A DNA stretch of 64,000 bases from Vibrio sp. Of7-15 (GTDB taxonomy: Bacteria > Pseudomonadota > Gammaproteobacteria > Enterobacterales > Vibrionaceae), in contig NZ_JAKRGH010000015.1 in assembly GCF_022347565.1 (NCBI RefSeq), positions 1 through 64,000 on the forward strand, written 5' to 3'. Position numbers and translations under genes: made by a program. Each line of letters starts with the position of its first letter. Position 1 is the stretch's first letter. The notes beneath the pieces are model-generated. The model was given only the letters and a program-made list of their open reading frames with translations. It did not search any database and was not told where the DNA came from. This document shows positions 7,933-17,256 of this stretch, piece by piece.

Positions 7933-8457
7933 TTACATCAAGCTCGGATCTCTCGATAAGTGTTTATCTTTCGCTTCAATAACCTTCAGCTGATATAAAG
8001 ATTTTAAATTCGCTTCAATAGCTAATCGTAATAAGTTCAAGTTTTTATATAGCTTTTCACTATATTTATTTTCTTTACTGTCTAAAACACAAATCGTCCC
8101 AAAAGGCTCTCCATTAGGCCAGCATATCGGGCACCCAAAATAGGAAATCATTCCATAATTGGTATCTGGATTATTGCACCACTGCTCATCATTAAGCGCA
8201 TTTTCAACCAGTAAATTCGATTGAGTGGAAATAACCGTTTCACAATATAGCCCTTTCCCTAACGCTTCTTTGTCACCAATGAAATAAGGATTATAGAGTG
8301 AATTACTCGTTACAAACACATCAATGGTACTTTCAGATAATCTCATAATTAAAGAGGCTGGGATCTGTTCGTCTTCTGATACCAGATCCAACATTGTCTG
8401 CCAGCCCGATGTCAATAACTCAGGAATTTCTATTGATTTAGTATTAATTTCATTCAA
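7933..8457 (-). CDS. GAF domain-containing protein
   Basis: A 174-residue cytoplasmic protein made of one GAF-like sensory domain: the family features include GKGLYCETVISTQ, the central ISYFGCPICWPNGEPFGTICVLDSKE (GxPI-xxxG-x-xxGTICVLD) and a C-terminal helix NLLRLAIEANLKSLYQL. This sub-type usually precedes a GGDEF or histidine kinase domain, but here the protein ends soon after the GAF fold, so it is a stand-alone sensor or a truncated one. The last residues (KDKHLSRDPSLM) hold no output motif. Its ligand is unknown. It lies next to a chemoreceptor gene with a 335-bp gap. Confidence 0.8.
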   Translation of the reverse strand: MNEINTKSIEIPELLTSGWQTMLDLVSEDEQIPASLIMRLSESTIDVFVTSNSLYNPYFIGDKEALGKGLYCETVISTQSNLLVENALNDEQWCNNPDTNYGMISYFGCPICWPNGEPFGTICVLDSKENKYSEKLYKNLNLLRLAIEANLKSLYQLKVIEAKDKHLSRDPSLM

Positions 8458-8792
8458 AACAAATACCTAGATTACATGAACTTATTAATCTAATAAGTAT
8501 CGTAAATTAGGATCTTGGTCAAGGTCACGATCGATATTTATGAACTGCCCCTTATTTCATCTCTACCTCTGTGATGATAATTAGACACTCTCATTATTTA
8601 TAAATGATAAACAGTGATATTCTCCTAATTTTTCAATAATAGATATAATTCTACATAACTAAAATTACCACTTTATATAGAAAAAGAATTCAAAACCAAT
8701 CTTAGATTCATTCTTTTCATGAGTATATAAAATTATATTTAAAAATAATGGCAGTATAATAACTGCCATTTTTATAAGATTGAAATGACTAT
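8458..8792. other. AT-rich intergenic region
   Basis: It contains the GAF gene promoter and, at its right end, the chemoreceptor terminator. Otherwise it is AT-rich with no convincing reading frame. Confidence 0.4.
8747..8775 (-). terminator. Terminator of the chemoreceptor gene
   Basis: AATGGCAGT (8747-8755) pairs with ACTGCCATT (8762-8770), with T/A-rich flanks on both sides. It lies 18 bp beyond the chemoreceptor stop. Confidence 0.75.
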
Positions 8793-10472
8793 TTATACTT
8801 TAAATTGCCCAACTAAATGTTTAAGTTGAGTGCCTGATTCATTCAGAAGCTGTGCAATTTCTGCAGATTCTTGGCCTGCTGACGTAAGGCTACTAACAAC
8901 ATCACGAATCGCTACCAAATTACGGTTAATTTCTTCTGCTACCGAACTTTGTTGGTTAGCCGCCGTTGCAATAGGAATGGCCATTTCATTAACACGGTGA
9001 ATTGCTTCTGCCACCGACGAAATACTCACCGCAATTTCATCAGACGCTTCCACAGCATGATTCGACGTATTATGGCTGTTGCTGATCCCATCCACCGCAT
9101 GGTTAACTAAGCGATGTAACTCATCCAGCATTTCTTTAATTTCCATGGTGCTTTGCTGGGTTCGGCTTGCAAGCGTACGAACTTCATCAGCAACCACAGA
9201 AAATCCACGGCCTTGCTCACCAGCCCGGGCTGCTTCAATGGCCGCATTGAGTGCAAGCAGGTTTGTCTGATCCGCGATATCTCCAATCACACCTAATACA
9301 TTATTGATGCTATTTGACTGCTCTCGTAGCGATTGAATATGCTCAGACGCTCTGCTCATTTCCCCAACAAGTTCTTGCATAGAAGTGACAGAACTCACCA
9401 CTTTCGTTTGAGCTAAGGAAGCATCATCAGACGCTTTATTCGTCGCATCAGATACCAAGCTTACATTTTCAGCCACGACTTGAGCGGTGGTGCTCATCTC
9501 TGTTACCGCCGTGACCACCTGATCAGTTTCGTTGTTATGGATGGTTAATTGGTCTACAACCTGCTGAGTCTGGTTACTGATTTGTCCCGCAGACTGAGAC
9601 ACAACCTGAGTCGTCTTCGCCACATCAGTAATGCTTTTTTGAAGCTGAGAGATAAAGTGGTTCAACGCATTACCTAAATGCGCAATTTCATCCCCACCTC
9701 TTACTTCAAAGCGACGTGTTAAATCCCCCTCAGCCACATAATCCAGTGTGTGTACCATGCCATGGATAGGCTTAACAATACGCTTAACAAAAAAGCCAAT
9801 TGCGGTCACCGATAGCACAATTACCACCAATATCAGCCCAGCAACCAGCTTAATACCACGGTTAAACTCAACCATGACTTCAGCTCGGAATTGCTCTGTG
9901 TCTCTTTCGATATCATCCACATACGCACCCGTACCAATCAACCAATTTTTACCTGGGATCTTCTGGATATAACTGATTTTCTCAACCAGCCCCTCTGTGT
10001 TGGGTTTTTTATGGACATAAGTCGTAAAACCATCACTTTTCAATGCTGTATCAATCAAACTCACCACGATTTTCTTACCGCTAGGATCCGTCATATGGAG
10101 TTGATTTTCACCTTCTAGGTGCGGTTTAAGCCCATGAAATAAAATATAACCATCTGTATCTAAAATATAAAAATAACCGGAGCCACCAAAGCGTACATCT
10201 CGTAGTGTTTTTCTTACCGACTCTAACTGCTCATTAGGCGCTGTACTTTCTTGTACTCGCGCGTTTACTACTCCTACTGCAATTTCAATCGAGCGCTTCA
10301 TTTCTTGTTTGCGCTCATCAATCAATTTAGTACGAAATTGCTCAATATTTTCATTAACCAATTTGTACTCCGACCAAAGTACAACGGTTAACGTACTCAT
10401 TAGAGCAACTATTAAAGGGATTAATGAAAGGAGTAGTAGTTTTCCTCGTATGCCAACTTTGTGCATGTTCAT
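8793..10472 (-). CDS. Methyl-accepting chemotaxis protein with a Cache sensor
   Basis: About 559 residues from the ATG at 10472, which has AGAGG 9 bp upstream (the ATG at 10481 overlaps that site). Order: membrane helix ([20 protein letters not shown]), periplasmic single Cache-like domain ([34 protein letters not shown]), second helix ([18 protein letters not shown]), HAMP ([19 protein letters not shown]) and the signalling domain with the conserved hairpin [20 protein letters not shown]. No CheR-docking pentapeptide is seen at the C-terminus. It should sense a small ligand, perhaps a carboxylate, and control CheA. It is a single gene. Confidence 0.93.
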   Translation of the reverse strand: MNMHKVGIRGKLLLLSLIPLIVALMSTLTVVLWSEYKLVNENIEQFRTKLIDERKQEMKRSIEIAVGVVNARVQESTAPNEQLESVRKTLRDVRFGGSGYFYILDTDGYILFHGLKPHLEGENQLHMTDPSGKKIVVSLIDTALKSDGFTTYVHKKPNTEGLVEKISYIQKIPGKNWLIGTGAYVDDIERDTEQFRAEVMVEFNRGIKLVAGLILVVIVLSVTAIGFFVKRIVKPIHGMVHTLDYVAEGDLTRRFEVRGGDEIAHLGNALNHFISQLQKSITDVAKTTQVVSQSAGQISNQTQQVVDQLTIHNNETDQVVTAVTEMSTTAQVVAENVSLVSDATNKASDDASLAQTKVVSSVTSMQELVGEMSRASEHIQSLREQSNSINNVLGVIGDIADQTNLLALNAAIEAARAGEQGRGFSVVADEVRTLASRTQQSTMEIKEMLDELHRLVNHAVDGISNSHNTSNHAVEASDEIAVSISSVAEAIHRVNEMAIPIATAANQQSSVAEEINRNLVAIRDVVSSLTSAGQESAEIAQLLNESGTQLKHLVGQFKV

Positions 10473-10738
10473 CGCAATCATCCTCTGTCGTGTTCAACAC
10501 ACCTGATTCTTATTTAGTATTAACATAAATAAGCAGGGTGAGATACATGTTTCACATGAAATTATAGTCATATAAATTAAGTGAGAAAAAATAAATAAAA
10601 CAACAATAAAAGAAGGGACTTAGAAAGAACTCACCACAACAAAGATCGAAAGTTTTGATGACACATTAATGATACTCATACACTCTTTAGCCAAATTCTC
10701 ATAAACTAAACGCTTACGCCCATTCGTTGAGTTTATGT

Positions 10739-12094
10739 ATGCCGCCCCCTAAATACCTGCGTATTGCTGCTGATATCGCACAACAAATTGATACTCAAGT
10801 ATTAAAAACAGGCCAGAAGCTACCCACACACCGTCAACTCGCCCAGCGCTACGGAACAACCACAGTCACCGTTTCTAAGGCTTACCAAGAATTAATTAAG
10901 CAGCAGCGAATTGAATCTTTTATTGGCAAAGGCTCCTTTGTTAAACAACCGCCCTCCATTACTGATGTAATTTTGGCCAACAAAGAGCATAGTGAAGCGA
11001 ATCTATCCATTTTGCAGCCCATAAACGTGGGACAAAACAGTTTACTAAACCACCAGTTAGCCTTAATCGCCCAAGAAAAATCACATGGCCTTTTTGATAC
11101 GTACGTTGAAAACAGCGGCCACGATATTCATAAGCAAGCAGGCATAAAGTGGTGCCAACACTACACTGAAATAGACATCAACCCTGAACAAGTGTTGCTT
11201 GCCAATGGTGCTCAAAATGCATTATTCAGCCTGCTACAGCAGCTAGTGGAGCCTGGCGACTCTGTGGCGGTAGAGACCTTTACCTACCCAGGCATTATTT
11301 CTATCGCACAGCAATTAGGAATCAATTTAGTTGGGATTGGGCTAGATCATGCTGGTATCTGCCCTGAAAAATTAGAGCGAGCTATTATAGAAAAGAACAT
11401 CAAAGCAGCGGTTGTGATCCCTTCTCATCAGAACCCATGTGGAATCACCATGCCAGCCCAACGTCGGCATGAAACAGCAGAAGTGATCAAAAAACACAAT
11501 ATTTACCTCATTGAAGATGATATTTACGCATTTCTTAACCCAGCTCGTTTACCAGCCATCAGTCAACTTGCTCCAGAGCAGTGCTTTTATCTTTCCAGTT
11601 TATCTAAAGCGGTTAGCCCAGGGCTACGCTGTGCTTATATGGTTGTACCAAAACTATGGGTGGAAACAATGAATGTGATGACAAGGGCTTCTTTATGGAT
11701 GCCCCCGCCATTAATGTTTGAACTGGCTTCCCGCTTAATAGAAGGTGGGCAAGCTTTTGAATTGGCGCAATATCAAAAAAACAGTGCTTCCAAAAGGCAG
11801 CAAATAGCAACACGTTGTTTAACGCAATTTGCCTTACACCGAGAACCCAACAGCTTTCATGTTTGGGCAGAGTTGCCAACACATTGGAATGCTAACCAGT
11901 TTTATGTCGCGGCAAAAAAAGCCAATATTACCGTTAATGCCAGCAAACATTTCTGCGTATCCGAAGGTGATTATATTGACGCTATCCGTATTTCGTTAGT
12001 GGCTTGCGACAGTGATGTAAAACTTGAACAGTCTCTTATCACACTGAATAATTTGGCGTTATCAGACAATAAATGTGCTCTCGACGACTACTGA
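10739..12094 (+). CDS. MocR/GntR-type regulator with aminotransferase domain
   Basis: About 451 residues. The N-terminal GntR winged helix (LKTGQKLPTHRQLAQRYGTTTVTVSKAYQELI) is fused to a fold-type I aminotransferase-like domain, with the segments VLLANGAQNALFSLL, PSHQNPCGITMP, EDDIYAFLNP and the PLP-lysine region YLSSLSKAVSPGLRCAYM. The ATG at 10739 is taken; TTG at 10727 gives four extra residues. MocR proteins sense PLP or amino-acid-derived ligands and often control a divergent gene. Here the divergent neighbour is the chemoreceptor 266 bp away, so its target is not obvious. Confidence 0.88.
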   Translation: MPPPKYLRIAADIAQQIDTQVLKTGQKLPTHRQLAQRYGTTTVTVSKAYQELIKQQRIESFIGKGSFVKQPPSITDVILANKEHSEANLSILQPINVGQNSLLNHQLALIAQEKSHGLFDTYVENSGHDIHKQAGIKWCQHYTEIDINPEQVLLANGAQNALFSLLQQLVEPGDSVAVETFTYPGIISIAQQLGINLVGIGLDHAGICPEKLERAIIEKNIKAAVVIPSHQNPCGITMPAQRRHETAEVIKKHNIYLIEDDIYAFLNPARLPAISQLAPEQCFYLSSLSKAVSPGLRCAYMVVPKLWVETMNVMTRASLWMPPPLMFELASRLIEGGQAFELAQYQKNSASKRQQIATRCLTQFALHREPNSFHVWAELPTHWNANQFYVAAKKANITVNASKHFCVSEGDYIDAIRISLVACDSDVKLEQSLITLNNLALSDNKCALDDY

Positions 12095-12129
12095 GTTAAG
12101 TAATCAAAACCTTTCTTACTAACTCAGTA
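12091..12129 (+). terminator. Hairpin after the MocR-type gene
   Basis: CTGAGTTAAGTAA pairs with TTACTAACTCAG with a single bulge. It begins at the stop codon and is followed by pyrimidine-rich sequence. A terminator is likely. Confidence 0.6.
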
Positions 12130-12345
12130 GCCCTTTCCTCTTCGATATATCGCAACCTCATTCAGATCGTTCAAGACTTTCTCTATGCCTTTTTAAAAGT
12201 TCGAAGCTCTTTGAGTTGTATGGATGAACAAGGCAACGTGCCATAGGAGCACAACACACAACAATCCCTTCTTTCAGTTATCATCGTTGGTGGCATTGCT
12301 CGCACTCATAAAACCACTGGCACGTATCCGTTGTTGAACACCACT

Positions 12346-12651
12346 CTATTTTTTAATTTTAAATGTCACTGGATTTTTAAAACTCAAGCGAGATCCAGAT
12401 ATGCTCACATCACCGCGCTTCATGGCTCTCGCAATTTCTTTATTGGTTTTAAAAATCGTTTTTACATTCCAGACGACAAATAAGATCATCGCAAACCACA
12501 CGGTACCAGAAGCAAACACTAACCAATCAACATCTTGATTTGTACTCGACACCCACCCAGAAACCAGTACCGCCAAGATTAAGTACAACATATAGGGTTG
12601 TTGAACGATCACGATTTCATTTTCTGTTTCAGTTCTCTCAAACAAAGCTTT
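12346..12651 (-). CDS. Small two-helix membrane protein, unknown
   Basis: 101 residues from the ATG at 12651, preceded by AAAGGAAGAAG; the frame extends to 12684. After a short N-terminal cytoplasmic segment come two hydrophobic helices (YMLYLILAVLVSGWVSS and WLVFASGTVWFAMILFVVWNV), then a basic tail (ARAMKRGDVSISGSRLSF-, KKIKK type). I recognise no family motif. It is divergent from the possible clan CD protease gene at 13011, with 359 bp between them. A protective role for that gene is conceivable, but there is no direct evidence. Confidence 0.6.
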   Translation of the reverse strand, partial: KALFERTETENEIVIVQQPYMLYLILAVLVSGWVSSTNQDVDWLVFASGTVWFAMILFVVWNVKTIFKTNKEIARAMKRGDVSISGSRLSFKNPVTFKIKK

Positions 12652-13010
12652 CATTCTTCTTCCTTTTAGATCCCATTCAAGCATGATTTACCCAGTAAAC
12701 GAATAGGTGTTATAAACTGCTTTAAAGCACAAATGCAATCTCAGCAATAAATAAGATTTGTAACGGAATTTATCTCAAAGACAACAAATCAAGCGAACAG
12801 ATTCAATAACACCAAAAAGTATCCACCACAAAATTACATCACCAACCAAACATAACCACCATAAATAACTGAATAAATTATAATTATTTTCACTTCTGAA
12901 CAACAAAAACAGAATGAAATATAGTGAATAACACTATTACTTTGTGAAGAAAACCACCCACAAAAATATTAATATTGTTGCATAATAAATTATCCATAAA
13001 TAAGTAACAT
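12652..13010. other. AT-rich divergent promoter region
   Basis: It is strongly AT-rich, unlike the flanking genes, and should contain promoters for both neighbours. I see no defined operator or RNA structure. Confidence 0.4.
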
Positions 13011-14204
13011 ATGAATAACTACGATTACCCCTTTCCACCTCCAGAATCCATGTATTGGGCTCACTCTTCTTGGAGTTATGATGAAGCAGTTGCAAAATTT
13101 GAAGCTCAGCCTGAAAGCGCTAAAAAATCAGGGCTAAATCCACTCAAATCCAAACACCCGAGTGCCGTCGTAGAAAGAGGGCGACAACAAGCTCAAGCAA
13201 ATGCGCAATCTCAGGCTTCCGCTGCTAACCCCATCACTGGTGCTCAGAATACCCAGGCTGGCTCAAGTCAGGCTACCGCATCAGGAACTTCGGCATCACA
13301 AAGCTCTGCTTCTAGGGCTCAACAGGCAACAGCTCAGGCTGGTAACACCCCACTTCAAACACAGGGCGTTATTTATGCCCCTTTTGTGAGTGAAGACATT
13401 GTTGATATGGCTTTTGCAGAAAATATTGGCCGGTTTACCAATAAAAAGCCTTTATATCCCGTTATCGTAAAAGATGATAATGACAAAACAAACTTTGAAC
13501 GCCTTCGCAGGCTCAAACTTAAAGAATTAAAAGATGACACGGAGGTATTACCGAACATAATAAAGTCATATAAAGGTTCCATTACAGAAACGAAAAAAAA
13601 CCTCGGAGAGCAAAAGTTTAATCAAGCCTTAAAAAATAGTCAGCGCTTCTTAACCCATTATGATGTATTAAACCAATTATCAGTAATAAGTAACTCTGCC
13701 ACACCGAGCGAGCTATCTAAACTGAGTCCAGAGTCCAGTAAACTGTATATTTTAGGTCATGGGCTAGCGGGTTCGAGAGGCTTCTTTTCCGATGAAAATG
13801 GCATAACGGGTGCGTTAACCGTAGAACAAGTTGTAGAACAGCTGGTAAGTGGTGGTATTGACAAACAATTCATCGATTTTCGCACACTTGCTTGTTATAG
13901 CGCAGACACAACAGAACCAAAATCTTTTGCAGAGAAAGATCTACACAAAGCAGAAAAACCAAAATACTTATGGAAATATAAGCTTATTGGTAAAAAGAAG
14001 ATAGACGAACAACCTTTAGGCCAATATTTATGTGATGCGTTACATAAACATGGTTTTCAGCAACCCATAGTCACGGGCTACCACGGAGCAGGCGTGATGT
14101 TCAGTGATAAACATCACTCACGTAGACTCAATAAACAATCACCATCATCCAAGGATGTGAGAGCTTCAGACGTAAAAACTCGTTTTATCAAAACGCCAAA
14201 GTAA
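13011..14204 (+). CDS. Putative clan CD-like (CPD/caspase-like) cysteine protease effector
   Basis: A 397-residue protein with no signal peptide. Residues 1-55 are polar with an unusual start (YDYPFPPPESMYW). Residues 58-115 are a low-complexity linker rich in Gln, Ala and Ser. The C-terminal part has a His-Gly pair in LYILGHGLAGS (His250) and, 45 residues later, a Cys in FRTLACYSAD (Cys295), the H-G...(A/S/T)-C order of clan CD peptidases such as MARTX CPD and gingipain. A later segment (PIVTGYHGAGVMFSD) may finish the core. Family membership is inference from motif order. Linker plus catalytic domain suggests a secreted or injected effector. Immunity and secretion genes are not adjacent. 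Confidence 0.5.
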   Translation: MNNYDYPFPPPESMYWAHSSWSYDEAVAKFEAQPESAKKSGLNPLKSKHPSAVVERGRQQAQANAQSQASAANPITGAQNTQAGSSQATASGTSASQSSASRAQQATAQAGNTPLQTQGVIYAPFVSEDIVDMAFAENIGRFTNKKPLYPVIVKDDNDKTNFERLRRLKLKELKDDTEVLPNIIKSYKGSITETKKNLGEQKFNQALKNSQRFLTHYDVLNQLSVISNSATPSELSKLSPESSKLYILGHGLAGSRGFFSDENGITGALTVEQVVEQLVSGGIDKQFIDFRTLACYSADTTEPKSFAEKDLHKAEKPKYLWKYKLIGKKKIDEQPLGQYLCDALHKHGFQQPIVTGYHGAGVMFSDKHHSRRLNKQSPSSKDVRASDVKTRFIKTPK

Positions 14205-14219
14205 TCAAAGCCGAAATAA

Positions 14220-14248
14220 AATATAGCGTCGTGTGACGACGCTATATT
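14220..14248. terminator. Bidirectional terminator
   Basis: AATATAGCGTCG pairs perfectly with CGACGCTATATT around the loop TGTGA. It lies between two convergent genes. Confidence 0.8.
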
Positions 14249-14271
14249 CATGTAAAGCCCAACACCAACGC

Positions 14272-15480
14272 CTAGTACTTCCTCGCAAGATAAGCGCTAA
14301 CAATGCCGAAGCCACAAATAACAATAACTACAGCAGCCATGCCTAATGTCATGAATTGCGCAAAAGCCATAGCAATGAGAGGAGAACCGACTGTCGCCCC
14401 TAAATTACCAAGCTGAGCAATCGCTCCGATACTGTTTGATTGCTCAAATTCATTTTTTGTCATCAGAGGGATCAACGCAAAAGCAGCCCCTTGAACCAGC
14501 CCCGAACAGAGCATAGTACCAATACACAAGATAGGTAACACTTTAAAAGAATCAGCATAAATATGAATGAGTAACATACATACACTTATTCCAATAAAAG
14601 AGAGCTTGGCCAGTGTTTTAGGAGAGAGTAAATACTGTGAGATAAAACCAGCGATGAAGGTCCCTGCCATGCTCACCAGAGGCAGCACTACCGTCAGCCA
14701 ATCAGTCATCTTTTGATCACCTGCCAACTTAGGTAAAAAGGTCAGCAAGGCAACAAAAATCAACGCATGAAACAGAAAGATAATGGCGGGAAAACAGGTT
14801 CTTGGATTTGAATAAACTTGGCGTAAGTCTTTCGGTAGATTCGTGATGAACAAACGCAAAGAAAAACCTTCCACTTCAGCTCTCTTCACCTTTAATAACA
14901 GCATAAAGACAGTGGCCAGCGTGAACATCGCTAAACCATGAATAACGTAGATACTTTGAAAACCAAACAGCTCTATGAACTGTAAGCCAAGCCAACCAGC
15001 AACCGCATACCCAACACCAAAAAATGTTCCCCATAGTCCCATTGCAATCGCCTGATGTGACTTACCAGAATTCATAACAATCAAGATTGGAGCAGCAACG
15101 ACGATACCCAAATGAGAAAGACCTTCCAGCGCCCTACTAAACACCAAAAGAGTTAAAGGTGGGGTTTGTGCTTGTAAAATGGATAAGATCCCACCTAGTA
15201 ACAAAGAGCCAACTAATACCTTCTTAAAACCGATACGTCCAACAAGAACACCCGCTGTCGAGCCTAAAAAAAGCCCCACGATACCAACAATAGATAAAGC
15301 GATCCCCATAGCTCCAGGGCCAGAAGTGTAATGATTGATAAGCGAATCATAAGTAATAGAGAACTTTGCAAATTGCATTGCTGCCAGAATACCTGCGCCC
15401 CATAAAAGCAAAATAATGTGCCACTTTGTACTCTCTTTTTCACGAGTTTCCGCTGATGAAAAAGGCTTTCTTGTTTCCAT
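14272..15480 (-). CDS. MFS transporter
   Basis: A 402-residue membrane protein with about twelve helices. After helix 2 comes the MFS motif-A-like stretch GVLVGRIGFKKVLVG. The second half repeats the pattern (GFISQYLLSPKTLAKLSF). It is the last gene of a leftward cluster with the nucleotide transporter, adenylate kinase paralogue and Ham1-like genes; the gap to the nucleotide transporter is 84 bp. The substrate is not predictable. Placed at the end of this cluster, it may export a product made by the preceding enzymes, which is inference. Confidence 0.85.
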   Translation of the reverse strand: METRKPFSSAETREKESTKWHIILLLWGAGILAAMQFAKFSITYDSLINHYTSGPGAMGIALSIVGIVGLFLGSTAGVLVGRIGFKKVLVGSLLLGGILSILQAQTPPLTLLVFSRALEGLSHLGIVVAAPILIVMNSGKSHQAIAMGLWGTFFGVGYAVAGWLGLQFIELFGFQSIYVIHGLAMFTLATVFMLLLKVKRAEVEGFSLRLFITNLPKDLRQVYSNPRTCFPAIIFLFHALIFVALLTFLPKLAGDQKMTDWLTVVLPLVSMAGTFIAGFISQYLLSPKTLAKLSFIGISVCMLLIHIYADSFKVLPILCIGTMLCSGLVQGAAFALIPLMTKNEFEQSNSIGAIAQLGNLGATVGSPLIAMAFAQFMTLGMAAVVIVICGFGIVSAYLARKY

Positions 15481-15564
15481 TATGTTTTTATCCTAATCCT
15501 ATTTTTTAATAAATATAAATAACGACTTAACCTAAATTAGGGATAATATCAGCCGCTTAGGCCA

Positions 15565-17028
15565 CTAAGAGTGAGTGGCTAATTCCTTTTCCTCCTTTAA
15601 AATATGCTCTTCTTTATTCCGTAACTTTAAATGTTTACCAACAAGACACGTTGAATATATCCAAATCGGAATAGATAGAACAATCAGCATCGACATGTAT
15701 GAATATGTTGCAGGTAATACAACAAAAAGAAGCAATAAGGATTGTTGAGTAATAGAAGCGGTCGATTTACCCATACGGGTAGCAAATGCATCTGAAAATG
15801 ACTTTCCGATTCTTCGTTCTTCAACTGAACAAGATAAAAAGGCAAGTTCACGAGTATTATCAAAGAACGTAGTTTTCGCTAATTGCATTACACACGCTTG
15901 CACAGCGCCAGCAAATACAATCACAGCTTCTGGCCTAACAGAAAATAGCTCAGCTAACGTAGTAGAAAAACTTGTAAAAAATAAACAAGCAAAAAATACC
16001 GTGCTAGTTAACGCTAAACATATAGGTGTTAAAATAGCCACTCTTGTCCAACTGTATTTTTTCAACAACCTTCTAGATATAAAAAATACCGTGAATGTAA
16101 CTAGAACACCGTTAATGGCTGTCACCCATGAAAGGTAATTACTAAAGTCACTAGGGTCTGGGTAAGCCCGACTAAGCACATCTTTCCATATTGTATCAAA
16201 CAAAGCATCCGTAAATTCCATTAAGAATACCGTAATAGCGATACCTATAAAAAATGGAGACCGAATCAATTTTTTCTTATCTTTAACATTCAACCCTTCC
16301 CCTTTTTTACTTGGAAGAGGAGGCAGTTTTTCACGTTTTACCAATTGCGAAAAAACATAAAGCTGTAAGAGGCACACCGATATCAGCAAAGCCATATAGC
16401 TAGAAAACTTAAATGACCAAGCCGAATCTAAACCTTGTAAGAATATTTTTTCAAAAAGTACAAAAAACAGAGCAATAAAGCCTATGACAATGGCGCTAAT
16501 ATCTAATGAAAACCATGGATAAGTCTCCTTCGCTCTTTCTGGCGGTACAATTTGGGAAATAATATTCCAAAAGATAAGAGAAATAAAAAGAATAGACCAA
16601 GAGTCAGCCATGACATAAAACAAAGAAATAGGCCAGTATTCAATCATTAAGCCTAAACTATGTAAGCCATCTGGTAGCAGGTTGTAAACAACATCTATAG
16701 CACCAGACGGGAGCACACTAGGAGTATAAGGCCATAAGAAAAAGTAATAGATAAAGAAAAATGACAAAAATGCAGAAGTCAGGATCTGGAAAACCCGCAA
16801 AGGAGAATATCTGTTTGAGAGTTTATTAAATATATAAATAATCAATATAGTAAAAGGAATCAATGCCCATGTTTTTAAAAATGGGATCAATTGTGCACCT
16901 AAGTTTGGGTTGGCCACAACTAAGGTATCTTTTAAAATTTTTAATACTTTTGTATTGAAGGTAAAACATGACAACAATGTCATCATCAAAATAAATTGTT
17001 TATTTTTCAAAAAGAAATTTGTTATCAA
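15565..17028 (-). CDS. Tlc-family NTP/NDP (ATP/ADP) exchange transporter
   Basis: A 487-residue protein with about twelve helices and the family's start pattern: LKILKDTLVVANPNLGAQLIPFLKTW (Lys-Asp-Thr-Leu-Val-Val and I-P-F-L-K). Further landmarks are FYVMADSWSILFISLIFWNI, ALFDTIWKDVLSRAYPDPSDF and RMGKSTASITQQS. The family exchanges ATP for ADP, or imports NTPs, in Rickettsia, Chlamydia and plastids, and also occurs in some free-living bacteria. Where family members usually have Glu in the second and third blocks (A-E-L-W; L-x-E-x-x-W-K), this protein has Asp. The final Lys is kept. It is rare in Vibrionaceae by my knowledge and is linked to a nucleotide-enzyme operon. Confidence 0.85.
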   Translation of the reverse strand: MITNFFLKNKQFILMMTLLSCFTFNTKVLKILKDTLVVANPNLGAQLIPFLKTWALIPFTILIIYIFNKLSNRYSPLRVFQILTSAFLSFFFIYYFFLWPYTPSVLPSGAIDVVYNLLPDGLHSLGLMIEYWPISLFYVMADSWSILFISLIFWNIISQIVPPERAKETYPWFSLDISAIVIGFIALFFVLFEKIFLQGLDSAWSFKFSSYMALLISVCLLQLYVFSQLVKREKLPPLPSKKGEGLNVKDKKKLIRSPFFIGIAITVFLMEFTDALFDTIWKDVLSRAYPDPSDFSNYLSWVTAINGVLVTFTVFFISRRLLKKYSWTRVAILTPICLALTSTVFFACLFFTSFSTTLAELFSVRPEAVIVFAGAVQACVMQLAKTTFFDNTRELAFLSCSVEERRIGKSFSDAFATRMGKSTASITQQSLLLLFVVLPATYSYMSMLIVLSIPIWIYSTCLVGKHLKLRNKEEHILKEEKELATHS

Positions 17029-17256
17029 ATTTACTTCCTCTAGTTATTTCAATTTTATGATTGTAGAAATAGGTTAATAAAATATTCATTACAAATGATT
17101 GAAATTATAATCTGCCATTCCAGATGCATTTATTTATCTGGCTAAATAAACATTAACTCTTATTATAAGTAATATTAGAGTCACATATGACTTCAAATCT
17201 AGCCTATGGTGCTTTCAATAAAATTATCATGGAACAGCAACTGACTCATTTCTTAA
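17029..17256 (-). other. Gap inside the nucleotide cluster
   Basis: 228 bp of AT-rich DNA between the Ham1-fusion gene and the nucleotide transporter, all leftward. There is no strong terminator and no convincing gene. A second promoter here is possible. Confidence 0.35.

Noticed and set aside
12228-12345. Frame starting ATGGATGAACAAGGC
   Set aside because: A stop occurs after eight codons and the remaining text shows no family pattern.
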